DNA of 64,000 bases from Catonia carolina (GCA_035578175.1 JAQMRL010000006.1:26740393-26804392), one strand, 5' to 3'; numbered from the stretch's first letter, positions 21,958 to 34,165 are shown. Numbers and translations are program-made. Notes: generated by a model from the sequence alone, not told the origin.

Positions 21958-22930
21958 TTCTCATATAGGGCAATTTTAGAACACATAAGGTGACTTTAGA
22001 CGTTTCTATATCTCTTTTTGCGCCCACACTCTCATTCGTTCACTGTCAAATTTTCTCCTATTTTCTACCCACCCGGATTCTGTTTTTGCTCTTCATAGAA
22101 TTTCTCAAATTCCGTAATTAGTTGTCTGAATTTGGTTTGGTTCATTAAGTATTCTCGGTATCCGGTTATCTCAATATATTTTCTTACTTCTTTAGTATAT
22201 TTATCCTACACCTTAAGTTTATATTATTAAGTATCTTAAACATTTCTTTTGTCAACTGGTTGTCATTGAATTTTATCAGGTGTCCGTAAAATTTATAGTC
22301 TTCTTTTTATAATCGTTTCCATTAATCGTTCATTTTTTTGTTTAGTTCTTCTCGACCTCGTAACCTATATAGCACGTCTACTATCTTCGGACCCATTATC
22401 TTGCAGTGGATCTTTCTCCCAAATTTCTCTGCTTCTCTTAGACTAGCCCACCCGGATATTCTAAGACATCCAATCACGTACAGGTTTTATCATAGTACTT
22501 TTTTTTTGAAGCCACATTGGACCACTAAACCAATCAATTTCTGGTGTTCTTTGGGTAACGTATTGGTCTAGCCTTTCGATTTTACCGGTACTTTTTGAGA
22601 CGGTCCGATCTTTGTTTCCTTATCTCATCTGTAACCTCCACCGTGTGTCTTTCTGCTTTTCCCCCAATAAAATTTGTGTGATTTGAGAGTATTATTTATT
22701 TTTTCCTTGTCAAACGCGACTTCAATTGCCAGTTAAATTTCACTGAGATCCTGCTTCTTCGATGTATCTTCCCGTAATCTTCCTGTTAAAGTTCCTGAGG
22801 ATCAGTTGTTTCAATATTCTATTATTCGGCATTCTTAAAATGCGGAAAAAGAAGGAAATCCTCCTCTTCTTCATTACTCTAATGATCAGATCAATTTCCT
22901 TATGAACTGTTTCATTAGAATGAATTCGCC
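21958..22930 (-). pseudogene. LINE ORF2 C-terminal fragment (family Lc, copy 1)
   Basis: Minus-strand pieces in shifting frames read KIHCKIMGPK, YRLRGREELN, KFYGHLIKFNDNQLTK and a terminal QLITELNGFHEEQ-type block near 21,980-22,150. The same blocks occur at 61.9-63.3 kb (+), and the last one at 27.8-28.1 kb (-). This is the variable C-terminal region after a LINE reverse transcriptase. Many frameshifts make it a dead fragment. Confidence 0.6.
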
Positions 22931-22984
22931 ATACCCCATTTTTTTGATAATTTGTGTTAAGGCCGGTTCTGATAATTCTTACAT

Positions 22985-23690
22985 ACTTTTACTTTTATGG
23001 CAAGGTTTATTTGGATGATCAGCTTCTCGCGTACCAAAACGCCATCGCTCTCGATCTTACCAGTTCTTCTCTGACAATTGCCTCTTCTCCATTGGGGACC
23101 TGATTCCCTGCAGCCAAGTACATCGCGGTCTTCCTCTTCTACGCCGACTTGAAGGACAGTACCCCAAGAGTCTCCTCTGCCATCTATGCCCCTCCATCTT
23201 CTGAACATGGCCATACCACACCAACTGCCTTATTTCAACGTCCTCCACTATTGTACTGCCACAACCTATCCTCCCCCTGACTTCCTCGTTTCTAACCCTA
23301 TCCATTTGGGAGATCCGACATAAGCGCCTGAAGCAATCCATCTGATAATTCTGCGTTCTGTTTTATTAAGTTGGTCAGTTTTAGCATCATTCTTAATTTG
23401 GAAAATAGTTTCACCGGCGTAAAGTGCTTTGGGAGAACAACTGTTTTGTAGTGGCGGATCACTTATCACAGTTAAATGTCTAATTTTGGTTTTGAGGGCA
23501 AAATGTCTGGAGAGTGCCTTTCTTCTTATACAAGTGGTGTTTTTCGGGGAGCACCGGCCATCTTTCCTCTTCTGAGATTCGTTTCCTTTTCACGGGTCTG
23601 TGGTTGGATTATCTCCCCGAGGTACATGAAGCTATCAACTTTTCTAGTTTTTCCGTATTGTGTCTTTAAGTGACGCGGGGCTGTTTTAAT
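22985..23690 (-). pseudogene. LINE ORF2 C-terminal fragment (family Ld)
   Basis: Read on the minus strand from 23,690: KVDSFMYLGEIIQ (end of the RT domain), LYAGETIF, LNKTERRIIRWI, then VWYGHVQKMEGHRWQRRLL and RRRRGRPRCTW. This order is typical of the C-terminal part of RTE-like insect LINE polyproteins. Frames change at least twice. It abuts family Lc copy 1 in the same orientation. Confidence 0.72.
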
Positions 23691-23753
23691 GTTCGTTATA
23701 TTATGTTTAATAAAGTAAATATTACTTTATTAGTATTTACTTACGCATTTAGA

Positions 23754-24148
23754 TGTGTTGTTGTTTAGGTCAACAGCCGAAAGGCTGGTTTGAACCTCTA
23801 GAGGTTTTACTAAGTATAAAACGAGGAGTGAGGTGGTTTACTATTGCCTATCTCACTGAATTGAAAGTGTATGCTTATCAGCATGCCAGGCCCTCCGAAA
23901 AGCACCCACTTTCTACTCTGCAAATGACACCTTTACTTTATTCACCACACGGTCTGGCTGTATAGTGAAATTCATGACTCTCAGGGGAGATAACTCTGAC
24001 TAGTGTCTTTTACACCTCTACCTCTTCTGTTCTTAAATAGTTCAGTCATATAATTGGCTGACTATGTGATAAGAAACAGAACTATTTTTTGTAGCCCTGG
24101 AACCAACAGATTGAGTGCAATTAATTTAACACTCTTCACATTTCGTGT
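23754..24148 (+). mobile_element. SINE-B copy 3
   Basis: Begins TTGTTGTTTAGGTCAACAGC, with a CCGAAAGGCTGG hairpin and B-box-like GGTTTGAACC, and ends near the ACTCTTCACATTTCGTG block. Length about 395 bp. Confidence 0.65.
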
Positions 24149-24261
24149 CCCATAAAGCAAAATATGGTTTTTGGAATGTCAGTTTGGATGAAGTACGCGC
24201 GTATCCTTCTAATCAAAAAAACTTAAATTCACCTTTATTGGCAAAGTATATATATATATAT

Positions 24262-24396
24262 ATATATAGTTTTTTTTTTTTGGTTTAACGTCCGACTGTT
24301 CTGCAATTACTGCTAATGCAGACGGTGAATGATGAAATGATTTTTTGTAACGTACGAAAAAATGCCGTGCCTGAATGGGATTCGAACCCAAGTATA
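24262..24396 (-). mobile_element. SINE-C copy 1, 5'-truncated
   Basis: Minus copy from T run and GGTTTAACGTCCGACTG to the B box complement GGATTCGAACCC. The remaining tRNA-like head is absent. AGTATATATA-type sequence flanks both sides. Confidence 0.7.
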
Positions 24397-24399
24397 TAT

Positions 24400-26880
24400 A
24401 GTTACTTCGAATATTAATTAATAAATTATAATCATAAATTGAAAAAAAACATTACAATGAAATTCTGTCCATGAGAGAAACTTTTTCTGATAATCATAAC
24501 CTATATATTACATTTAATGCGTTTAAACTTTTAAATTAGATTTTAATTAACGTTCAACCAAATATTTGAAATACTTTTGCAACTCAACTACTAAATCAAA
24601 TTCATATTTTTATCAGTTCATTTTATGAGTTTTAGAGATAATGAAAGAAATCAATACAGAAGCAAGAACTTTAGATAAAAATAATGAATACTGTAAAATT
24701 GTCCTTCTAACCAGCTTACCTATCAGTTAGTTGGTAAACAATCGCTCTGAATAATTAAGTAACATCGATTGGACAAATGACTTCATAAGGTAGTCAGCTG
24801 ACTGTCAAAATTCACGTCCATACAAAATTATTAAGAAAAGGCGAACAAATAAAGGGGTTGTTCAACAATGAACGTTCCCGATAATATAAATGGAAGCTAA
24901 AAATATTTTAATTTATTCAAAATTAAAATTAATTTGTCGCTACCGTGGTGTAGTGGTTAAATTACTACAATAATAAATGGATAGTTTCACATTTGACTCC
25001 CGCTAATATTCGAAAATTTTAATACAGAACGAACAGTTTACAAGTAACCTGTAGTAGTTCATGACAACAAACAATTGGTGCAATTTTTAGTTAAAAATCT
25101 TAAAAAATACATCATTTGAACGTAAATTACAGTTTTGATTCCTTAATGTCAAAATTGATATATTTATAAAATTTTAGTTTTTTGGGGAATGTATTCGGGA
25201 ACCAAGTTCCCATTGGACTAATTCCGATTAATCTTTTTTGTCTATAAGTTGCACGTGCAGATTTTCCGTCTTATGGTTTTTTCCGAATTCCTGATTAATC
25301 AGAAAATAGAATAAATGTTTTTTCATGAACAAATTCTTGGAAGAATTTTCGCACCGATGCCGTGCTAATCAATATATGACTTCTATGAAAACTAAAAGGT
25401 GTAGTTTTACGGAAGTTATCCTTTGTTTTGGATGAAAGTACACCATTTTGAATGATCTTAAAATATTAGCTATTCGCTAATTTATTAGGGGTTTCATACA
25501 CACTTAAGCGTAGAAACCAGAAATCTTTCTACCGAGCTCGTACTTCGAGTCCTTTAAGTAAAAAAGGATCAAACAATTTCAAATCCATGTATTAACTCAG
25601 AAGTTTTGAATCGTCACCTAATTTTCAGAATAGACGTCAAAAGTTAATTGGGCAAAATTATCTTCACTTTTTCATTTTCACTTCATCTAAGTTTGTTTAT
25701 TACGTTGTGTTTGGAACTTTTTATTGACACATTATTTATGCGTTGTTTGTTTCTGCTCATTGTTTGTTCTTTTGAATTATTATACAGATTTCATTTTCTG
25801 TAGCCTTTTTTATTTGTCTTGTAATATGTGCCTACCCACCTTTTTTGTTATTTATAAACATCCATTTGATAACAATCAAAAGGAGATAGTTTGGTTATTT
25901 TTCGGAAATTTATCGTTTTTATATTGCCCAATTTACAAAATCTTCTTTAATAACTACATTAGTTTAATCAACCCCTTTGAAATTTGCTAGATGTAAGCTC
26001 GCAAGTATCGTGGGCGCAATTGTAGGATAGTTATATTTTATGCCGTTATAGATCTAACCTAAAAGAAAAAGAAAACAAAAAAATATCGTTAAATTTTGAA
26101 CATATTTTTTTAGGGTTACCACCCCAAAAAATTCATACTCATTCAACGGAACAGTTATGGATGAAAAATTAAAAAAATTAAATCTACTTTTCCTTTATTC
26201 GATTATAAAAAAATCTTTCCGCATGATAAAAGTAAAAAATTGCAACAATATAAGAATAAATTATAAAAATGCATAAAGTCAAACAATTGATGCAAGCGAT
26301 TCCCCTAATGCATTCAAAAAGGGGGAATATAACAGAGGAATATTTTTAAAAAATGCATCCCGTACAAATGTATAATACAATATGTTAGTTAGTATCCCCA
26401 ATCATCCCCCAATCTATAACGAAGTGAAATAATAGAAAAATACTTAAGAATAAAAATTCAGTATAAAAATTCTTGAAAAAAGGGTGGTCACTTATCAAAA
26501 GTTACCACATGGTTGACACGTTCTGGATTGTAAACCAGTTTTAGAAATCTTGGTTAACCACTATTCATGACATAATGTTCCCCGTGTCCGTAAACAATCA
26601 AGTGAAAAATAATAATAGAAATAAAAATAAAAATATAAAAATAGTCATATTTATTTTTATTACGTGTAATTTTTTATTTTTTAACCCTCTTTTTTAACCG
26701 TTTTTATTTTTAACTGCCAAAAAACTGGAATGTGTCCATGTGCCATAGAATAAAAATATGACCTTGACCTCATTGATTTTATTATTTTTATATACAGTTT
26801 TAAAAAAATCCTTTTGTACGCTTTGAAAAGTTCATCAACCCTATTTTTTTAAAACTACCAACTAAAACAAGTTATTTTTC
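24400..26880. other. Long AT-rich stretch without recognised genes
   Basis: No coding exon is evident. The ORF at 25,724-25,990 is rich in Phe, Tyr and Leu as expected from AT-rich DNA and has no family signature. A weak tRNA-like segment at about 24,940-25,010 is listed separately. Confidence 0.45.
24940..25010 (+). repeat. Possible degenerate tRNA-like sequence
   Basis: GTGGTGTAGTGGTTAAAT resembles a tRNA D-arm/A box, and GTTTCACATTTGACTCCC a damaged B box. No cloverleaf is convincing. It could be a relic SINE head. Confidence 0.25.
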
Positions 26881-26889
26881 CAAAACTGT

Positions 26890-27290
26890 TTTTATTTGTC
26901 ATCATCAGTCTTTTGACTGGTTTGATGCAGTTCTCCAAGCTGTTCTATCTTGCGCAAGTCGTTTCATATCAACATACCTTTAACACCCTACACCTTTAGT
27001 AATTTGCTTTATATATTCTAACCATTGCCTCCCCCTACAAATCACTCCCCCAAAATTACCCTCCATTATTGATAGATTAATACCTGGATGTCTTAAGATA
27101 TGCCCCACTAGCCTATCCCTTCTTTTGGTAAGACGCTTCCATTTACTTCTTTTTTCATTCGTACGCCTAAGAACCTCTAAATTACTTATTTTGTCCACCC
27201 ACATAATCTTTAACATTTTCCTATAACACCACATTTCTATAGCCCCTATCACCCACCTATACTCCAGACATAGTGTTTTAGGACATGTTT
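26890..27290 (-). pseudogene. LINE ORF2 C-terminal end (RTE-like, family Le copy 1)
   Basis: The minus-strand frame 26,980-27,252 reads IEMWCYRKMLKIMWVDKISN, then RDRLVGHILRHPG, the standard C-terminal block of RTE-like LINE polyproteins (W.yRRmLrisW.dkvtN...GHilRh). The left end holds CATCAGTCTTTTGACTGG, which I recall as a frequent arthropod LINE 3'-end sequence. Only the last about 90 codons remain. Confidence 0.75.
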
Positions 27291-27359
27291 CCTAATCTGC
27301 AAGTTAATGTTTGGAGTCAGTAAGCTGTTTTTTATTTCAAAGGCTTTCCTAGCTTGAGC

Positions 27360-27740
27360 AATTCTTCTTCTTCTGTTAGTGCCTATGCGTTCCGAATATT
27401 GGCGATCAGTCTGACTATGGCTATCCTATCTACAGCCATCCTGAAAAGTTCTGTTGTAGTCTTGGAGAACCAGGTACGCAGGTTCTTCAGCCATGACATT
27501 CTTCTTCTTCCTGGTCCTCTTCTGCCATAGATCTTTCCTTGGAGAACGGATTTCAGCAGGCCGTATTTTTCTTCATTCCTCATGACATGGCCGAAATATG
27601 CAAGCTTCCTGCTCTTGATGGTGTTCATCACTTCCAAATCCTTATTCATTCGCTCCAATACAGCTTTGTTGGTCACTTTGTCCATCCATGAAATTCTCAA
27701 CACTCTCCTATACAACCACATCTCAAAAGCCTCGAGTCTT
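27360..27740 (-). pseudogene. LINE ORF2 C-terminal end (RTE-like, family Le copy 2)
   Basis: The minus-strand frame 27,383-27,721 is uninterrupted: MWLYRRVLRISWMDKVTN, KLAYFGHVMRNEEKYGLL, GKIYGRRGPGRRRMSWLKNL and a terminal DRIAIVRLIANIRNA. It matches the conserved end of RTE-like LINE proteins over its whole length. Being an open but 5'-truncated end, it looks younger than copy 1 next to it. Both lie in the same orientation with a 100-bp gap. Confidence 0.82.
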
Positions 27741-27844
27741 TTTTCAGTTGATTCTTCAGTTTTGATTTTTCAGTGAGCAATTCTAGTTTGGTAATTTTAG
27801 CTTCAGTGAAAAATCAAAATTGTTATGAGAAGGAAATTAAAACT

Positions 27845-28090
27845 GAACTTTTTTTTTCTCGTATACGGCCAATTTTAGGCCATTCGAGGTGACTTTTTAG
27901 ACGTTCTAGGAAACTCTTTCTGCAGCCTACATTCTCAGCATTCGTTCACTGTAGGCTTTTCTCCCTTCAACTGTCCACCCAGTATAGTGTTTTTGTTTTC
28001 CATGGAAGCCCTTAAAAACCGTAATTAGTAGTCTTAATTTTGTTTGGTTCATTAAATTTTCTCACAGGGAGTTAAAGAAGCTATTGTAGC
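27845..28090 (-). pseudogene. LINE ORF2 extreme C-terminus (family Lc, copy 2)
   Basis: Same end as at 21,960-22,200 and 63,130-63,340: GGCCAATTTTAGGCCATTC then, on the minus strand, a FKGFHGKQK..TGWT..ERMLR-type block. Breaks off at TTTTCTCACAGGG. Confidence 0.6.
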
Positions 28091-28109
28091 TAAAAATTTC
28101 AGAAAGGGT

Positions 28110-29088
28110 GACTGGGGAGACAGAAAACTATGAGTTGTAAGATATAGGAAACCGAGAAATCTATGGGACACTCGCAAAAGGAACAGTAACTGGGAAAAGG
28201 AACACTAACATAAAAAAAATTAGATTGAAAGATTTATAAATGTATTTTTACTTTTTTTACTAAACACATAATTTTATTTGACAATGAACGTGTTTATATT
28301 TCTCAAGAATATGACATCAACTTTTTTAATTTTCAAATTTTAATTTAATATTCTATAAAAACCTAAAACAAATATTTACACTACGCCTTACAGACCCCTC
28401 TTTTAATCACACCATATTTAAAAAACAGCTTGATTAGTTTATTAAATTATTCACAACATAACCGGCAAATATAACAAGAATTTAAAATAGTTTTTGAAAT
28501 TTAAATTAACGTAGACCTACACTATTTATATGTTTAAAATATATTAAATTTTATATAATTATAAACCTATAATAATTTTACTGCATAAAAAGTTTTTAAC
28601 AAAATTTTGCATAAGCTTAAAAATACAGTGTAACTAGAATAAAACAAGAACAGTGTATTTTAGTGTTGCGTAATTTGAAAACTTTTAATAAGATTTCCTA
28701 AATAACCGTCGAAATTTAATTAAGTGAATTTAATTAAAACGTTGCGTTTATATTTTGTTTAGATTTTACGGTAATTATTTAAATAAGAAATCCTACATAT
28801 AACTAATTGTTTAATGTTCAAGTTTTTGGATCTAGGATAATTCATAAATTTTCTTTTATTAGTTATTATATTTTTATTGAAATACTGTACAAATTGCCCT
28901 GTCTGTAACAGGACTTTAATAATTAGTGACTGTCTTATTGCTAATCTCAAAAATTATGGTGGATTAGAAAAACTAGTTAATTGTTTTTCCCGGTTTTATT
29001 CTACAGTTTATTTTATTTATTTATTTATTTACTTAGAAGAACATCGATGCTATTTTTCAAAAATATTGTAACAAATTGTATTCAAAAA
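28110..29088. other. AT-rich stretch with nothing recognised
   Basis: Very low complexity; ORFs on both strands at 28.76-29.07 kb overlap each other and have no signature. Confidence 0.4.
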
Positions 29089-29965
29089 TCTGGCGTGAAA
29101 CACTCACACGACTTTCTCTTGACAATGCAAATAATGACCAATACAACTTAACATAATAGTATACTTAATATAAGTAATAAAACATATAATACTTAATATA
29201 AGTAATAAAACATAAGTAATAAACAAAAAACTAACCTCAAATAACATAACCTAATTTTAATCATGAGTGAAAGACGTAAATTGAAAATCAACCTCAGTTT
29301 GGCTTAAAAATACGGAAAATCACTCTTTCACAACAAACTAGGCTCTGTGGAGAAAAATTGTCTAAATAAAAGTTGTACATCTTTTAATTTCCTATAAATT
29401 TGGTTACTACACTTTTGTCGTAAAGTGCATACTAAGGCTGAAATTTTAAAAAAGATCAATTTTTTAACACGTTTTCTTGAGGAAAAACAAACGAATCGCT
29501 AATTACCGCTAAACTAAGCGTTATACAATAAAATGTAAGAAATAAAAGTCGTAGGAATTTAAATTATCTACAACTTTTATTATATACATTTTTGCGCTAC
29601 AATGCATATTAAAGTCGCAATCTTAAAAAACAAATTTTTTTACGAGAAAACAACCTTCCCAAGAATTTCAGCAGACATGGCGCCTACCCTATCTTGTAGA
29701 GCATAAAAAATAGAGTAGGAGATTTATTATAAAGGCCTATATAAGGCGATTTTTAAAAAATCGTAGGAGCCGTTTTTGAAAAATTGGAAAATGACACGAA
29801 TAAACTGCTACTTCCGGTTGACCGATTTTGATGAAAATGTTCGTGTGGGTTTTGGTAGTAGTATCTAACTTAAGTTTCAAGTTCGAACTATGTTAACTCT
29901 ATTTCGAAAAATTGACATGAAAACAATACTTTCCTTCCTATGTATTCATATAGGCAAGAGAATGT
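29089..29965 (-). mobile_element. H11: HINE repeat with the microsatellite region deleted
   Basis: Both ends are present (TCTGGCGTGAAACAC; GGCAAGAGAATGT), but a deletion joins AAGTTCGAACTATG to TTAACTCTATTTCG, removing the GT tract and its flanks. Insertions of ACTTAATATAAGTAATAAAACAT-like words occur at 29,160-29,215. Confidence 0.78.
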
Positions 29966-30851
29966 AAAAATTTGTTCGGATGATCCAAAATTTCAAGCTC
30001 CTGGGGTTCGAAATACCGAGGTTTTACTGTAATATCAATAGAACTGTACTATATTTATTATTTCAAATAAAAGAGAATTCCCCCATTTAATTTTTTTGAT
30101 CATGTATATTTTTAAAAAGTGGTATTTGAACCCATGAACTTCAGAGCAACAATTGGGGTCAGAATTTACAACAAAATCCCGGCCAATTAATCTAACATTC
30201 AAATCATCAAACAAAAATATCAGTGACTCTGTTTTCTCTCTTTGAATTAAAAGCGTATTGTAAACCGATGATATGCGCATGACGTATCCGTTGCCAATCA
30301 TTCCAATCATATAATAAAAACATATACGTTTTGTTTGTATAATAATGAGGATCAAAAAAATTAAACAACACTTGTTTGTCAAAAAAAGTATGGTACACGC
30401 AATACTGAACTAGGAAAACATATAATGGTTTTAATTTAAAAGTTGTTTCATTTAATTTGATTAAAATTGAAAAACCCGTCACAAGCATACAGAGCGTTAA
30501 ATTAATTAATTCCACTTGACATTTGATTCTATAACTATATAAAAATAGTTCGGTTACTTTTCTTGTACTCAATCAAATTAATTAATACGGTTAACTTTAG
30601 AAGGGAACAAACAGATTAAGGGATACGTATGAAATCATTAAAAAAACATCTTCTCTGAGAGTAATCATCAATATAAAAACGATATGAATTAGGTTTCCTG
30701 GCCTGTTTCAGATTAAAAGTTAGTACTACTTGTTTGTGGAAAGAAGAGAGTAGGCAGAGAGACGCAAAACTGGGTGTATACAACCATTTCAAAAAAATTT
30801 TTTTTTTTTAATTCATAAAATTGATTGTAAATGCACTTTTATATAATAATG
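29966..30851. other. Stretch with nothing recognised
   Basis: Two overlapping minus-strand ORFs (30,035-30,572) have no recognisable domain and AT-driven composition. No RNA gene seen. Confidence 0.35.
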
Positions 30852-31248
30852 TGTTGTTGTTGTTTAGGTCAACAGCCGAATAGCTGGTTTGAACCTCTAG
30901 AGGTTTTACTAAGTAAAACGAGGAGTGAGGTGGTTTACAATTGCCTTCCTCACTGAGTGGAAAAGTACGCTTATCAGCATGCCGGGCCCTCTGAAAAGCA
31001 CATATTTTCCACTCTGTAAATGACACCACTTCATTCACCACAGGGTCTGACTGTACAATGAAATTCATTACTTTCAGAGAAGATAACTCTGATTAGTGTC
31101 TTTTACACCTCTACCTCTTCTGTTCTTAAATGATTCAGTCATACAATTGGCTGACCATGTGATAAGAAACAGAACTATTTATTTTAGCCCTGCAACGAAC
31201 AGATTGAGTGTAAATAATTTGACACTCCACCTGTCTGTTATGGGCAGT

Positions 31249-31279
<31 letters not shown>
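30852..31279 (+). mobile_element. SINE-B copy 4, with (TAA)n tail
   Basis: The most complete copy: TTGTTGTTGTTTAGGTCAAC to CTGTCTGTTATGGGCAG, followed by (TAA)n at 31,250-31,279. The tail gives the family its likely orientation. Confidence 0.7.
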
Positions 31280-31287
<8 letters not shown>

Positions 31288-32935
31288 TCTGGTGTAAAAC
31301 ACTCACACGACTTTCTCTTGCCAATGAAAATAATGAACAATATATCATAAAATTAGTAATAAAACATTAAAAATAAACAAAAAAAATACCCTCAAAAACA
31401 TAACCTTATTTTAATCATGAGTGAAAGACGCAAAATGAAAATCAACCTCAGTTTGGCTTAAAAATAAGGAAAATCACTCTTTCACAATAAACTAGGCTCT
31501 GCAGAAAAAAATTATCTAAATAAAAGTTGTACATCTTTTAATTTCCTATAAATTTGATTAATACACTTTTTTGGTAAAGTGCATAGTCTGAAATCTTTAA
31601 AAAATCGATTATTTTTACATTTTCGTGAGAAATAACAAACAATCGCTAATTACCGCTAAAGTAAGCGTTATACAAAAAAATATACTAAATAAAAGATTTA
31701 GAATTTTAAATTCTCTATAACTTTTATTATTCATTTTGGCGTTAAAATGCAAATTAAAGCCGCAATCTTAAAAAACAATTTTTTTTACGAGAAAACCTTC
31801 CAAAGAATTTTAGCAGACATGGCGCCTACCCTATCTTGTAGAGGATAAAAAATTTAGTAAATGAGGCGATTTAAAAAAAACAATCGGAGGAGCCGTTGTT
31901 GAGAAAATCGCAAAAAAGTAAAAATGACACGAATACTACTTCCAATTTAAATGGAAATGTTCGTATCGGGTCCGGTAGTGGTGTCTAACTTAAGTTTGAA
32001 GTTTCAAGTTCGTACGATGTTCCGTTCTTGAGATATTCTGTTCACACATATTCACACGCAAAGAACAATCGCTAAAAACATGTTTTTTGGGTTCAGAAGG
32101 TCAGAAAACGCGTAGATCCGGTGAAAACTCAATTTCAAAAAATCGACATGAAAACAATACTTTCCTTCCTATATATTGTGACACTTATCGCTAAGGTCCG
32201 TTTCGGGATCTAGGTTATTAAATAATTAATACACTAAAGTTTACAATTACAAATATCTATTACACTAAAAGATTTACAAAATAAATAATAAACTAATTAT
32301 AATGAAGTAATACAATAAATAACTTAATAATTTACCTAAAATAAATAATTTAATAATTTACTTAGCACTACTTACAATCAATTTTATAGAATACACATAC
32401 AAAACGAAAACTGAATACACAAAACTGAATTTAATACTGTTACACAATCACTTTATACGATACACACACACAAAGACTGTATAACAATACCTCGGAACCG
32501 TTAACCTGAATAACGCCCGACAGTCACTCGTCAAAGACTAAACGAATACTAAGCCCTGACCGCGCTCGGGGGTCTCTTTATATAGTCATTCAAAAAGATA
32601 ATTCTAGCAAAACAGAGAAATTCCATGCAAATAATAAAGTACAAAAAATAACCCTTTATAAATGAGTGCTAGAACAATCTATTGTAAACAAGTCAACAAT
32701 AGATCTTTTTTAAATAGAATAAAAGTTGTTACAGGCCGACCTTTTCATAGATAGTTGTACATCAATAACCTTTTATAACTAGGTAAACTTTTATTATTAC
32801 TATTGTCCTATTGTTAATTTTTCACTCTATTATCTACACTTTACCATTTCATGAACATTTTACCATTTTACTAGAAACTTCGCGAACCATGGCTTCTTCG
32901 ATATTGTCACAATATTCATATAGGCAAGAGAAAGT
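31288..32935 (-). mobile_element. H12: HINE repeat split by a solo LTR
   Basis: 31,288-32,176 and 32,912-32,935 form one minus-oriented repeat with both termini. The gap holds a 735-bp LTR inserted in the terminal palindrome. Confidence 0.85.
32177..32911. mobile_element. Solo LTR of an LTR retrotransposon
   Basis: The 735 bp begin TGTGACACTTATCGC and end CGATATTGTCACA, so the tips are inverted (TGTGAC/GTCACA). ATAT is duplicated on both sides (32,173-32,176 and 32,912-32,915), and removing the insert restores CCTATATATTCATATAGG. A TATA-like TTTATATAG lies at 32,577-32,585. No internal coding region exists, as expected after LTR-LTR recombination. A 4-bp duplication favours a Gypsy-type element but does not prove it. 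Confidence 0.75.
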
Positions 32936-33201
32936 AAAAATAGCAGAACATAACTAAGTATTATTAAAGAAACCGAATGAATAAATGAAAAAATTTAAAA
33001 ACGTATAAATATACGGGTTTGCTCCGGTACACGCACTGAAGCAGACACAAGTACATACGGGTGTACTACTCAAAGGTTAAATAAGTCGACAGGGTATTCT
33101 GCAATAATAGCAGAATATTTATCTCGTACTCCTTCGCGTTAACACACGTTGTATTTCGTTCCCCATTTCGGTTATCATTTGAACTGCCTTACTTAAAAAA
33201 A

Positions 33202-33862
33202 TCTGGTGTGAAACACTCACACAAATTCCTCTTGCCAATGCAAAAAATGACTAATATAACCTAATTTTTTTTTGTAATCCCTAATGTGTGTACGTTGCAA
33301 TCTGCTCAATTGAGAACAATAAGCAACCCCATGACCCAATGAGATAAGGATGATGTGTATGACGTGTAAATGAGGTGTAATCTTGTACAGACCCAGGCCG
33401 ACCATTCCTGACAGAGTATGGTTAATTAAACCCCAACCATCAAAGTACACCGGTAACCACTATCTAGCATTCAAATCCGTATAAAAGTAACCAGCTTCAC
33501 TAGGATTTGAACCAGGAACCTTCGTCTCCGAAAATCAGCTGTTAAACAGCAGATTTTTGCAACGATTTTACCAACCTAAAATTAGTAATAAAATATTAGA
33601 AATAAACTAACCTCAAAAAACATAACCTTATTTTAATCATGAGTGAAACACGCAAAATGGAAATCAACCGCAGTTTAGCTTAAAAATACGGAAAATCACT
33701 CTTTCACGCTAAACTAGGCTCTGTAGAGAAAATGCTAAAAAATAAAAGCTGTATATCTTTTAATTTTCATATAAATTTGATTATATTGTTTTGTCGTAAA
33801 TGCCATAATAAGGCTGAAATCTTTAAGAAATCGATTTTTTACACGATTTCGTGAGAAAAAAC
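33202..33862 (-). mobile_element. H13: HINE repeat, 3' part, containing SINE-A copy 6
   Basis: TCTGGTGTGAAACAC start with CTCTTGCC inside; interrupted by a SINE, continuing from 33,573 through one tandem unit to GTGAGAAAAAACC. There it meets a LINE RT fragment and stops. Confidence 0.75.
33266..33572 (-). mobile_element. SINE-A copy 6, slightly 5'-truncated
   Basis: From T run and TGTGTGTACGTTGCAATCTG to the tRNA-like region, stopping at AACGATTTTACC before the first 20 bp of the head. Flanked by AACCTAA (33,258-33,264 and 33,573-33,579). Confidence 0.82.
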
Positions 33863-34165
33863 CAATCAATTCCATTTAAGATATCCTGTAGTTCTTTCTT
33901 TGTCTCGGTTAATACTACTATAGCATCAGAAAATCGCAGCATTTTTTTTGTTTCTCCTTGAATTTTTATTCCTGCTTCAAATTTTTCCTCTACTTCATTT
34001 ATAGGCTCTTCTAAAATATATAAGTTAAGTTAAAAAGTATTCGGACAATTACCATCCTTGTCGTACACCTTTTCTTACAGCAGCCTTTTTTCGTACCCCT
34101 CAATTCTTAAAACAGCCGTTTGATTCTTATACAGACCGTAGACTAAATATAAAAAAGTAAATATT
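33863..34165 (-). pseudogene. LINE reverse-transcriptase fragment
   Basis: On the minus strand, in shifting frames: VRKKAAVRKGVRQG, then YILEEPINEVEEKF, then GIKIQGETKKMLRFSDAIVV. This matches RT motifs 4-5 of RTE-like LINEs, in which RKGVRQGC precedes the catalytic FADD; here FADD appears as FSDA, so the active site is lost. Surrounding ORF2 parts are absent. Confidence 0.72.

Noticed and set aside
25724..25990. 88-residue ORF as a small membrane protein
   Set aside because: Hydrophobic Phe/Tyr/Leu content follows from AT-rich sequence; no initiation context, homology or conservation seen.
30035..30572. Two overlapping minus-strand ORFs (115 and 121 residues)
   Set aside because: Overlap in different frames, no domain, AT-driven amino-acid use.
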